The notes beneath the pieces are model-generated. The model did not search any database, had not been told where the DNA came from, and worked only from the letters and a program-made list of their open reading frames with translations. The translations under genes were made by a program, and so were the position numbers. Positions 14,159 through 22,377 of a DNA stretch of 64,000 nt are shown here, in pieces; the first letter of the stretch is position 1; every line of letters begins with the position of its first letter. The stretch is from assembly GCF_019049255.1 (NCBI RefSeq), contig NZ_JAGMUJ010000191.1:62001-126000 (forward strand), read 5' to 3'. The DNA is from Streptomyces sp. AC558_RSS880 (lineage in GTDB: Bacteria; Actinomycetota; Actinomycetes; Streptomycetales; Streptomycetaceae).

Positions 14159-17064
14159 GCGCACCCTCCCGCGATCCGGACCCGACCGGCGTACGGATCG
14201 AAGCTCAAGCCCGTGACAACGCCAAGGTCTACATAGCGGGCAGGGACATCCACATCACCCAGTCCGGCTCGGCGGCCGACGACGAGCATGACCCTTACAG
14301 GGACATGGTCGACGCTCTTCGGGTGTTCACCGGCCCGTTGTTCCTGCTCTGCGGATGCGTGGCGCTCATCGGGGCGGGGCTGCTCGGTCCGGAGAATCCG
14401 GGTGGCAGCCTCACCGCACTGGTACTGCTGGTGGCGGGCTCGAGCGGACTTCCCATGGCGCTCGCCCTGACGCGTCGCCGCTACTGGCGCCGGCAGCACA
14501 TCCGGCTGCTGAACAGCCCCGCGCTCATGCGCCGTCACGACCGGCGGCTGGACCACGCGGCGCGGCATCTCGCGAGCGCACTGCGTGCGCAGTGGGAGGC
14601 CGAGGAGAGGCTGCGCAAGGTGCAGCATCCCAGTCCGCTGCCGGTTCGCTGGAGCACCGAGGACCGGCTTTCCGACCACTGGTCGAGCGTGCGCGGGGAC
14701 GTCGGGTGCGACACGCCGTTGGACCTCGCGGGCGGCTTCGCCTCCGTCGCCGAGACATACGCCCGGGTGCCTTCCGGCAGGCTGCTCGTGGTCGGTGGCC
14801 AGGGTGCCGGAAAGTCCGTACTCGCCCTGCGGTTCGCGCTGGACCACCTCCGCCGGGCCGGGCCGGGCGGCCGTGTTCCGGTGATTCTTCCGTTGGCGTC
14901 CTGGGATCCGACCAGCCAGGACCTGGAGTCCTGGGCGGCGGCGCGGCTGATGCTCGACCATGCCTGGCTGGCGGCCCGCACCGCCCGGGGGACCGCCCTC
15001 GCTGTCGAACTTCTGCGGAGCGGAAGGCTGTTGCCGGTTCTCGACGGCTTCGACGAGATACGTTCCGAGGCACGTCCCGAGGCCGTTCGGCGACTGCGCG
15101 CTTCACTTGGGCACGCGGACCCCGTCGTCGTCACCAGCCGGGTCGACGAGTTCGACACCGCCGTCGCCTCGGCGGGCTTCCTGCTGCCCGCCACCGCGGC
15201 CGTCCGTCTGCTGCCCCTGGGCCTGGACGACGTGGCCGAACATCTGCGCCGCACCACGCGCAGGACGGTCACCGGTGACCTGGTGTCCACCAAGTGGGAC
15301 CGGGTGTTCGCCCGGCTGCGCGAGGGCGCCGGCGACGCACACGTCGAGCGGTTGCGCAACGTCCTGACCACTCCCCTCATGGCCTCGCTGGCGCGCACCG
15401 CGTACAGCGAGACCGCCAGGGACCCGTCCGAACTCCTGGACCGCGCCGCCTTCCCGACCGAGACGTCGGTCGAGGACCACCTGCTGGACCAGTTCGTCCC
15501 GGCGGTCTACGACCGGCCGGAGCAGGCGACCCGGTGGCTGGTGTTCCTCGCCCGGCGGCTCGAGGCCCAGGGCACGCAGGACCTGGCGTGGTGGCAGTTC
15601 GGCCGGCGCGCCGCGGGCGTCCTGCGGACGCTCGGGGTGGTGTCGGCACTCGCCGTGTCCACCGCCGTCATGTGGTGGTTGTTCGACGACGCACCGGCTT
15701 CGTTCTTCTTCGGTCTGCCGGTGTGGGTTCCGGTGGGGCTCATGGGTCTCGTGTCGGTGGCCGACATGGCGGTCGGGACGCGGGGACATGTGTCCTTGCC
15801 CCACCGGTTCCGACGCCCCGCGTCGACCGGCCGTTTCCTGCTGGGTGCCGCGGCAGGGCTCGCCCTGGTCCTGACGTGCGGTCTCTGGCTGTTCGACGCC
15901 GGCGTCGTCCTGGTGCTGCTCCTGGTGCCCTACGCCGCCGTGCTGAGCTCCGTCCTGCATCCCGCGGTCCCCCTGGCCACCGCGCGCAGCCCGAGATGGG
16001 TGCTGCGCCAGGACCGCAGAGCCACTGTCTTCTCCCTCGGGCTGGGGAACCTGTCGGCGGGCGGCGGCCCCTGTCTGAGGGCCGCCGTGCCCGTGCTGTT
16101 CCCCGTCGTCGCCCTGACGACCTGGAAGGCCGGCGCGGGCCGCGACGCCGTCGATCCCGTCGACTGGGCCGTCGGCATCGGTGCCTCGTCCGCCGCCCTG
16201 GCGGTGTTCGCCGTGAGCGTCTCCGCCTGGGGCGTCTTCGCAGCAGCCAGAGTGCGGCCGTGGCTCGCCGGGCAGGTGCCCTGGGAGCTGATGGATTTCC
16301 TCGAGGACGCCCACCGCCGCGGCATTCTGCGGCAGTCCGGCGCGTACTACCGGTTCCGGCATGCCCGGCTGCAGAAGAGGCTCGCCGGCCGTGCTGCGGC
16401 TCAGCTCCCTCCGCCCCCTCCCGCACCGGCACGGCGACCCCGTCAGCCGCTCCTGGCCGCTGCCGGCGCACGGGGACGGACGGCCGGGTTCTCCCTGTGG
16501 TCCCTCGTGGTCCTGGCCGGTCTCACGGTGAGCTCCCTCCGCATGTCGGAAGGACCCCCCGGACCACGTGTGCTGATCAGGCCGGGCTGCGAACTGCTCG
16601 ACCGGGAGGCTCTCACGGCCGTCCTCCCCGAGCCGGACATCGTCGGCGAGCCGGACGGCGGCGGCATGTGCTGGTGGACCAACGAGCGGCCGGTCCCGGG
16701 ACGGCCGGATGTGCAGGTCGAGGCACGGGTGCTCGCCCCCTCCCTCCGGTACAGCGCAGTGCAGTACGCGGAGAAGCACTTCCGGTCGGAGGTGCGGGTG
16801 AAGGAGACGAAGTACGACCCACCGACATCCGACAACGTTCACCGACCCCAGTACACCGGACACCCGGAAGGGCTGGGAGACGAAGCCTTCACGGTGATCC
16901 ACGTCAGGGACTCCGCCATGGCCGAAACCGTGGTACGCGTCGACAACGTCGTGCTCGTCATCACCTACACGGTCGACGCCCGGGACGACGACGGGACGCC
17001 GGCGCGCCTGGCCCGCACCACCGAGAACCTGGCGCGTGTCGCCGTGAGCAACCTTGACCCATAG
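14155..17064 (+). CDS. Membrane-anchored NACHT-type NTPase with DUF3558-like C-terminal domain
   Basis: A 969-aa multidomain protein. Residues 13-36 carry the motif RDNAKVYIAGRDIHI seen in many actinobacterial NTPases. Two hydrophobic helices are at ~58-78 and ~86-106. The NACHT P-loop domain has Walker A VVGGQGAGKS (212-221), Walker B LLPVLDGFDEI (292-302) and a sensor-like VVVTSRVDEFD. Several membrane helices lie at ~490-700. After a final helix near 800, a ~130-residue end (CELLDREALTAVLPEP... WWTNERP...) resembles the DUF3558 lipoprotein domain and is probably extracytoplasmic. The ATG overlaps the preceding mini-ORF stop. NACHT proteins are signalling switches, often in phage defence; a transmembrane sensor or effector role is inferred. 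Confidence 0.82.
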   Translation: MSAPSRDPDPTGVRIEAQARDNAKVYIAGRDIHITQSGSAADDEHDPYRDMVDALRVFTGPLFLLCGCVALIGAGLLGPENPGGSLTALVLLVAGSSGLPMALALTRRRYWRRQHIRLLNSPALMRRHDRRLDHAARHLASALRAQWEAEERLRKVQHPSPLPVRWSTEDRLSDHWSSVRGDVGCDTPLDLAGGFASVAETYARVPSGRLLVVGGQGAGKSVLALRFALDHLRRAGPGGRVPVILPLASWDPTSQDLESWAAARLMLDHAWLAARTARGTALAVELLRSGRLLPVLDGFDEIRSEARPEAVRRLRASLGHADPVVVTSRVDEFDTAVASAGFLLPATAAVRLLPLGLDDVAEHLRRTTRRTVTGDLVSTKWDRVFARLREGAGDAHVERLRNVLTTPLMASLARTAYSETARDPSELLDRAAFPTETSVEDHLLDQFVPAVYDRPEQATRWLVFLARRLEAQGTQDLAWWQFGRRAAGVLRTLGVVSALAVSTAVMWWLFDDAPASFFFGLPVWVPVGLMGLVSVADMAVGTRGHVSLPHRFRRPASTGRFLLGAAAGLALVLTCGLWLFDAGVVLVLLLVPYAAVLSSVLHPAVPLATARSPRWVLRQDRRATVFSLGLGNLSAGGGPCLRAAVPVLFPVVALTTWKAGAGRDAVDPVDWAVGIGASSAALAVFAVSVSAWGVFAAARVRPWLAGQVPWELMDFLEDAHRRGILRQSGAYYRFRHARLQKRLAGRAAAQLPPPPPAPARRPRQPLLAAAGARGRTAGFSLWSLVVLAGLTVSSLRMSEGPPGPRVLIRPGCELLDREALTAVLPEPDIVGEPDGGGMCWWTNERPVPGRPDVQVEARVLAPSLRYSAVQYAEKHFRSEVRVKETKYDPPTSDNVHRPQYTGHPEGLGDEAFTVIHVRDSAMAETVVRVDNVVLVITYTVDARDDDGTPARLARTTENLARVAVSNLDP

Positions 17065-17240
17065 CTATGGGATGGCGCCCGCCGCGAGGGCGTCCGGCTC
17101 GCGCTGATCCGTCTTGCCGCCGCACCGCTCGCCGACGGGCGCGCGTCACGTCGTCCGCGGCCTTCCCCACCCTCGCCCGCACATCTCGAGCCTTGACCGC
17201 ATACAGTCAGCGAGGTTCAACAGGGGAGGGAAACCCGCAC

Positions 17241-18014
17241 GTGAAGCACCGCATCACCCGCCGCGCCGCCACCGCGTTACTGTGCGCCGCCACCACCGTG
17301 ATCATCACCGGCTGCGGCCCGGACGGTACCGGGGCCGACGCGAAGAGCACCGCGTCGGCGTCCGGGACGAAGCACGCGTTCGGCACCATGACACCCGAAC
17401 AGATCGACCATCAGGCCCGGGAAGCCCTCGGGAACACCACCAGCATGCGCTTCACCGGCAAGGCCGACATCGACGGCCGGCAGATGGAGGTCGACCTGGC
17501 CATGGACGTCCACGGCTCCTGCAACGGCACGGTGGACACCTCCCCCGGCGCCATGCGCATCATCAAGAAGGGTTCCCTCGTCCACGTCAAGGCCGAGGAG
17601 GACTTCTGGCGGGCCACCTTCAGCCGCGGGATGACGGCCGAGCAGGCCGAGGAGATGGTCGCCCTCTTCACTGGCCGCTGGATCAAGCCCCCCAGAGGGA
17701 TGTCGGAGATCCTCGGGCGCGTGTGCGGCGGTTTCGACGCCCTGCTCGGGGGACTGGATCCCGTGTCCGACGGAAGCGCCACCCGCGAGGCCGACGCCAC
17801 CGTGGGCGGCCGGCCGGTCGCCGTGCTCACCGAGAGGACCACGACCGAGACCACGACCGTCTACATCGCCAAGGAGGGCGAGCCCCACCTCCTGCGGGCC
17901 ACGGCCACAGGCGGTGATGTGTCCATGGACCTCACCTTCACCGACCACGACAAGCCCGTCGACACCACTCCGCCGCCGCCCGACCAGGTCCTCGATCCCA
18001 CCACGCTCCGCTGA
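17241..18014 (+). CDS. Secreted lipoprotein (LppX/LprG-like fold suspected)
   Basis: A 257-aa predicted lipoprotein. GTG 17241 has GGGAGGG upstream. A basic n-region and hydrophobic core end in the lipobox VIITGC with the lipidated Cys near residue 23, followed by a Ser/Ala/Thr-rich spacer. The mature part begins a conserved-looking segment SMRFTGKADIDGRQMEVDLA, then strands, and ends in a Pro-rich tail. This resembles actinobacterial DUF1396/LppX-type lipoproteins with a half-barrel, but the match is by eye. It lies 176 bp after the NACHT gene on the same strand; no functional link is visible. Confidence 0.75.
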   Translation: MKHRITRRAATALLCAATTVIITGCGPDGTGADAKSTASASGTKHAFGTMTPEQIDHQAREALGNTTSMRFTGKADIDGRQMEVDLAMDVHGSCNGTVDTSPGAMRIIKKGSLVHVKAEEDFWRATFSRGMTAEQAEEMVALFTGRWIKPPRGMSEILGRVCGGFDALLGGLDPVSDGSATREADATVGGRPVAVLTERTTTETTTVYIAKEGEPHLLRATATGGDVSMDLTFTDHDKPVDTTPPPPDQVLDPTTLR

Positions 18015-18024
18015 TCCCGCGTGC

Positions 18025-18060
18025 GCGCCCGGCCGGCCGGTGAATCCGCCGGCCGGGCGC
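18025..18060. terminator. 13-bp perfect stem-loop between convergent genes
   Basis: Arms GCGCCCGGCCGGC (18025-18037) and its complement (18048-18060) flank a 10-base loop. It lies between the stops of the lipoprotein gene and the convergent aldehyde dehydrogenase gene, so it can serve both. Confidence 0.78.
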
Positions 18061-18067
18061 CCGTCCG

Positions 18068-19537
18068 TCAGATCGGGAAGTGCGCGCGGCCCCTGGCCTG
18101 CGCGGTGACCCAGCGGGTGTCGGTGAAGGCCTCGGCGCCGGCCTGTCCGCCGAAGCGGCCGTAGCCGGAGCTCTTCACTCCGCCGAAGGGGGCCTGCGGT
18201 TCGTCGGCGATGGACTGGTCGTTGACGTGGACGATGCCGGTGCGCAGCCGGCCGGCGACCTCCAGTCCCTTGGCCAGGTTCTCGGTGATGACGCCCGCGG
18301 TGAGCCCGTAGGGGGTGTCGTTGGCGAGCGTGACGGCCTCGTCGGTGCTGTCGACGACGTGGACCACGGTCGCCGGGCCGAAGATCTCGTCGTAGTAGAT
18401 CTTCATCTCCTCGGTGACCCCGGTGAGGACGACCGGGCGGATCAGGGTTCCCGGTTCCTCGATCTCGCCGGTGCCCGCGGCCAGCTCCGCGCCCCGGGAG
18501 ACCGCGTCCGCGACCAGCGCCGAGACCCGGCGGGCGGCGGCCTCGTTCACGACCGGGCCGACCGCGGTGCCCGGGTCGCTCGGGTCGCCGCAGGGCAGCG
18601 CCCGGACGCGGGCGGCGAACTTGGCGGTGAACTCCTCGGCGACCGTACGGTGGACGACGACCCGGTCCACGCACATGCAGATCTGGCCCGCGTTCATGAA
18701 GGAGCCGAAGACCGCGGCGTCCACCGCGTAGTCGACGTCCGCGTCCTCCAGCACCAGCAGGGGGTTCTTGCCGCCGAGTTCGAGGACGGCGGGCTTGAGG
18801 TGCTGGGCGGCCTGGACACCGATGGTGCGGCCGACCTCCGTGGAGCCGGTGAAGTTGACCATCCGCACCCGGGGGTCGGAGATCAGCGCGGAGACCACCT
18901 CGGCCGCGTCGGCGCGGTCGTTGGTGACGACGTTGAGCACGCCCGCGGGAAGCCCCGCCTCGTGCAGGACGTCCGAGATCAGCAGGCCGCAGGCGATCGG
19001 CGCGTCCTCGCTGGGCTTCATCACCACGGTGTTGCCCATCGCGAGGGGCATCGCCACCGCGCGGACGCCGAGGATGACCGGCGCGTTCCACGGCGAGATC
19101 GCGGCGATCACCCCCTTGGGCACCCGCACCTGGGTGGAGTGGACGCCGTCGGCATTGGTGGCGAGGATCTGGCCGGTCGGGCGGCTGACCTCGGCCGCCG
19201 CCTCCAGCAGGATGTCGGCGGCCAGGTGGGCGTTGAAGCCCGCCCAGGGTGCGGCGCCGCCGACCTCCGCGGCCATCAGCCGTACGACCTCCTCGGTGCG
19301 CTCGGCCATCAGTTGCGCGGCGCGCAGGAAGATGCGGCGGCGTTCGGCCGGCTTGGTCGCGGCCCACGCCTCGAACGCGGCGTCGGCGGCGTCCACGGCA
19401 CGGCGTACGTCGTCCGGGGTGCCCGCGGCGACCTCCGCGCAGACGGCGCCGGTCCAGGGGTTGGTGTCGGATGCGGTGCGGCCGGAGGAGGCGGGGACCT
19501 CCTGGCCGTTGATGATCAGTCCTCGGGAGACGGACAC
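18068..19537 (-). CDS. NAD(P)-dependent aldehyde dehydrogenase (aromatic-aldehyde/vanillin type)
   Basis: A 489-aa aldehyde dehydrogenase of normal length. It has the substrate/NAD motif ISPWNAPVILG, the catalytic Glu in LELGGKNPLLV and the catalytic Cys in FMNAGQICMC. The C-terminal PFGGVKSSGYGRFGG is typical of vanillin/benzaldehyde/salicylaldehyde dehydrogenases. GTG 19537 has AGGAG upstream; a longer frame to 20053 would overlap the channel gene and is rejected. It is 29 bp downstream of a MIP channel gene and divergent from an IclR regulator. Oxidation of a small or aromatic aldehyde that enters through the channel is a reasonable guess. Confidence 0.88.
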   Translation of the reverse strand: MSVSRGLIINGQEVPASSGRTASDTNPWTGAVCAEVAAGTPDDVRRAVDAADAAFEAWAATKPAERRRIFLRAAQLMAERTEEVVRLMAAEVGGAAPWAGFNAHLAADILLEAAAEVSRPTGQILATNADGVHSTQVRVPKGVIAAISPWNAPVILGVRAVAMPLAMGNTVVMKPSEDAPIACGLLISDVLHEAGLPAGVLNVVTNDRADAAEVVSALISDPRVRMVNFTGSTEVGRTIGVQAAQHLKPAVLELGGKNPLLVLEDADVDYAVDAAVFGSFMNAGQICMCVDRVVVHRTVAEEFTAKFAARVRALPCGDPSDPGTAVGPVVNEAAARRVSALVADAVSRGAELAAGTGEIEEPGTLIRPVVLTGVTEEMKIYYDEIFGPATVVHVVDSTDEAVTLANDTPYGLTAGVITENLAKGLEVAGRLRTGIVHVNDQSIADEPQAPFGGVKSSGYGRFGGQAGAEAFTDTRWVTAQARGRAHFPI

Positions 19538-19566
19538 GGGATGCTCCTGTACAGGGGATGTGGGGC

Positions 19567-20313
19567 TCAGGCCTGGGCGGGCGAGGGTGCGGGGCCGGTG
19601 GTCCGGCGGGTGCGCAGGGCACGGTGGGCGAGACCGACGAGAGCCGGGGCGACCACCGGCGCGATCATGTAGTTCCAGAAGTGCTCGTGCGTCCCGGAGA
19701 GCAGGGCCGGTCCGAAGGCCCGCGCCGGGTTGATGCTCGCGCCGGTCACGGTGCCCAGGGTCGCGACGACCACGCCCACCCCGATGCCGATGACCGCCGG
19801 GATCAGCGCCCCCAGGGCGGGTCTGCTCATCACCAGCGCCACCGTCACGAAGACCGCGGCGAGCGCGGAGCCCTCGACGAGGAACAGTTCGACCGTACCC
19901 GTCCCGGGTGCGGGGTGCACGGCCCCGTGCCCGACCTGGCGCACGGCCCCGCCCCACACCAGCCCGGCCAGCGCGGTACCGGCCGCGGATCCGGCGAGCT
20001 GCGCGGTGACGTACGGGAGGACGGCGCGGGACGGGAAGAGGCCGCTCGACCACAGGAACACGGTGACGCCGGGGTGCATGTGGCCCCCGGATCCGCGGCC
20101 GGGCGGCGAGTACATCAGGCCCGCGATGAGCGCGGCGACCGCGACTCCCGCGACGGCGAACAGGGTCTGGGGGTCGCCGACCGCCAGCGGCGACCCGGGG
20201 AGGGCCAGCCAGCGGATCAGGCTCACCACTGCGAAGAGAAGCACCGTGGTCAGCGCGAACTCGTACGCGCTGTGCCGGACGAGATCCGCGCGGCTCTGGG
20301 CGGAAGTGCTCAT
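19567..20313 (-). CDS. MIP-family (aquaporin-like) channel with atypical first NPA box
   Basis: A 248-aa integral membrane protein with six hydrophobic helices and two half-helix loops. The second loop has the canonical GASINPARAFGPA. The first reads GSGGHMHPGVTVFL, where the usual N-P-A/V is H-P-G, so the pore lining must differ from standard aquaporins or glycerol facilitators. ATG 20313 has GAGGA six bases upstream; an earlier ATG at 20325 lacks one. It is co-transcribed with the aldehyde dehydrogenase and divergent from the IclR gene. The permeant is unknown. Confidence 0.82.
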   Translation of the reverse strand: MSTSAQSRADLVRHSAYEFALTTVLLFAVVSLIRWLALPGSPLAVGDPQTLFAVAGVAVAALIAGLMYSPPGRGSGGHMHPGVTVFLWSSGLFPSRAVLPYVTAQLAGSAAGTALAGLVWGGAVRQVGHGAVHPAPGTGTVELFLVEGSALAAVFVTVALVMSRPALGALIPAVIGIGVGVVVATLGTVTGASINPARAFGPALLSGTHEHFWNYMIAPVVAPALVGLAHRALRTRRTTGPAPSPAQA

Positions 20314-20405
20314 GGGAGTCCTCATCAGGGACGGGGGCAGGGCAGGGGCAGGGGCGGCTCGACGGGGTGCGTCCCGCACCACACCGGGCATTATTTTTCG
20401 CTGAG

Positions 20406-20419
20406 TGAACTTACTTTCA
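20406..20419. promoter_or_regulatory. Candidate operator in the IclR/channel divergent region
   Basis: TGAA-CTTACT-TTCA is an inverted repeat within an unusually AT-rich patch (20391-20422) between the channel gene (start 20313) and the IclR gene (start 20537). Its position suits an IclR-family operator. No direct family consensus was matched. Confidence 0.4.
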
Positions 20420-20536
20420 TTTCCCGAGTGCGCCGAGTCTGTGTGATCGCCGGGACGCTGTCAATGGCCGGTAGCGTTCTCCCGAAGACGGGTACGGCCT
20501 CATGCGCCGGAAAGCCGACATACAGGAGGAAGTGCC

Positions 20537-22234
20537 ATGGCGCCGGGCGTTTCGAGGGCGGCACCGGAGGCGCCGACGGCCCCCGCGTCGGCCGACTCCC
20601 CCGCGGAAGCCGCCGGCCCGCTGGAGCGCGGACTGGCCGTGCTGCGGATCGCGGCGGACGCCCCCCACCCCGTCCGCCCGGGCGATCTCGCCCGCGCGAC
20701 CGGCCTGGCGCGCTCGACCGTGGATCGGATCACCGCGACCCTGACCCACCTCGACCACCTGCGCGCCGTGGGACGCGACCTCGTGCCCGCCCCGCGCCTG
20801 ATGGAATTCGGCAACGCCTACCTGCGCGCGAGCGGCATGTCCCAGGCGCTGCGGCCGAGCCTGGAGCGGCTGGCCCGCACCCTCGACGAGTCGGTCTCGG
20901 CGATCGTCCTCGACGGCTGCGACGCACGCATCGTCGGCAAGGCCGTCCCGCCCGGCCGGATGATCCCCCTGGGCTTCCGCGTCGGCGACCTGCTGCCCGC
21001 CGAGCGCTGCGCGGCCGGTGCCGTACTCGCCGCCGGCTGGCAGCCCGACACGTACGACGCGTGGCGGGCCCGCCGTGCCGCGGACCCCCTGGACGAGACC
21101 TTCCCGGCCGTTCCCGCACGCCGCACCACTCCTCCCCCCGAACAGGTGGAGGCCGACTTCGCCGCCTGGACCGCGGCGGCCGACGCGGACGGCTGGGCGC
21201 TGGACGATCAACTGGTCGCCCCGGGCCTGGTCGCGGTGGCGGTCCCGGTACGCGACCCCGACGGCCGGCCCGTCTGCGCGATCAGCGTGCTCGCGCACAC
21301 CAGCCGTCACAGCGGCGACGCACTGCGCGCGCACGCGCTGGCCACGATGGAGGAGGAGGCCCGACACATCGCGGACGCGTTGTACGGCACCTCGACGGAA
21401 GCCACCGCGCCGCCCGCCGCCCCCGCCTACGCCGACGCCAAGCCCGAACTGGGACCGTCCTTCCTGCAGGCACTGGCCAGGGGCCTCGCCGTCCTGACCG
21501 CGCTCGGCCGGCGGCGCGGCGGCCTCACCCTCGCCGAGGCCGCCGAGGCCGCAGGACTCTCGTACCCCAGCACCCGCCGCAACCTCCTGACGCTCCGTCA
21601 ACTGGGTTACGTGGAACAGCTCGGCCGCCGCTTCCTGCCCTCCCCGCGCGTCCTGGAACTCGGCTACGCGCGGCTGTCCACCCTCACCCTCGCCGACATC
21701 GCCCAGCCCCATCTGACCGAACTGGCCGGACGGGCACGGGAGTCGGCCTCACTCGCGGTCCTCGACGGCACCGAGGTCCACTACGTGGCCCGGGCCGCCG
21801 TCCAGCAGATCACCAGCGCCCGGATCATGCCCGGCACGCGACTGCCCGCGTACGCCACCTCCATGGGCCGGGTCCTGCTCGCGGACCTGCCCGAGGCGGA
21901 CCGGCGGGAACGGATCGACGCCTCGCACCCCCGGGCCCTGACCCCGCACACCCTCACCTCGCCCGACGCGCTCGGCGCCGCCCTGGACCGGGTCGCCCGT
22001 GAGGGACACGCCCTGGTCGAGCAGGAGTTGGAGGCGGGACTGCGCTCGCTGGCCGTACCGGTCCGGGACCGGAGCGGGCGAGCCGTCGGAGCCGTGAACA
22101 TCGCCCTGCACGCCGGTCCCGAGCCGCCCGAGCACACCAGGGACACCCTCCTCCCCGCACTGCGCGCCTGCGCCGCCCGCATCGAGTCGGACCTGGCGGT
22201 CGCGTTCGCCGACGGCCCCGTACAGACGGGCTGA
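20537..22234 (+). CDS. Tandem (double) IclR-family transcriptional regulator
   Basis: A 565-aa protein, about twice the usual IclR length (~250). Two complete modules are visible. Module 1 has a winged HTH at ~30-90 (RPGDLARATGLARSTVDRIT) and an effector domain to ~285. Module 2 has an HTH at ~325-385 (LTLAEAAEAAGLSYPSTRRN) and an effector domain to ~560, including SLAVLDGTEVHYVARA and RSLAVPVRDRSGRAVGAVNI. The second effector domain is the closer match to PcaU/PobR-type aromatic-acid regulators, which suits the neighbouring aldehyde dehydrogenase. GGAGGAAG precedes ATG 20537. Confidence 0.88.
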   Translation: MAPGVSRAAPEAPTAPASADSPAEAAGPLERGLAVLRIAADAPHPVRPGDLARATGLARSTVDRITATLTHLDHLRAVGRDLVPAPRLMEFGNAYLRASGMSQALRPSLERLARTLDESVSAIVLDGCDARIVGKAVPPGRMIPLGFRVGDLLPAERCAAGAVLAAGWQPDTYDAWRARRAADPLDETFPAVPARRTTPPPEQVEADFAAWTAAADADGWALDDQLVAPGLVAVAVPVRDPDGRPVCAISVLAHTSRHSGDALRAHALATMEEEARHIADALYGTSTEATAPPAAPAYADAKPELGPSFLQALARGLAVLTALGRRRGGLTLAEAAEAAGLSYPSTRRNLLTLRQLGYVEQLGRRFLPSPRVLELGYARLSTLTLADIAQPHLTELAGRARESASLAVLDGTEVHYVARAAVQQITSARIMPGTRLPAYATSMGRVLLADLPEADRRERIDASHPRALTPHTLTSPDALGAALDRVAREGHALVEQELEAGLRSLAVPVRDRSGRAVGAVNIALHAGPEPPEHTRDTLLPALRACAARIESDLAVAFADGPVQTG

Positions 22235-22304
22235 TCATCCGCGCGATCACACACGCCGCCCGAAAATTCTCACCGCACCGGTCCCCGGTCACCGGCCACT
22301 CTGC

Positions 22305-22335
22305 TTGACCTGGACTTCGGTTGAGGTCCTAGCGT
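22305..22335 (+). promoter_or_regulatory. SoxR/MerR-type promoter of the NmrA-like gene
   Basis: TTGACC (22305-22310) and TAGCGT (22330-22335) are separated by 19 bp. The spacer contains GACCT...TTGAGGTC, a SoxR-box-like dyad with a degenerate left arm. It is the second such promoter in the window (see 3052-3082). Confidence 0.65.
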
Positions 22336-22377
22336 GCGGCAGACGCGATCATTGGCCGACGGCAGGAGAAGACGACG

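Noticed and set aside
18068..20053. Extended 661-aa start for the aldehyde dehydrogenase
   Set aside because: The extra N-terminus is Arg/Gly-rich antisense of the channel gene; GTG 19537 with AGGAG and the family length fit.
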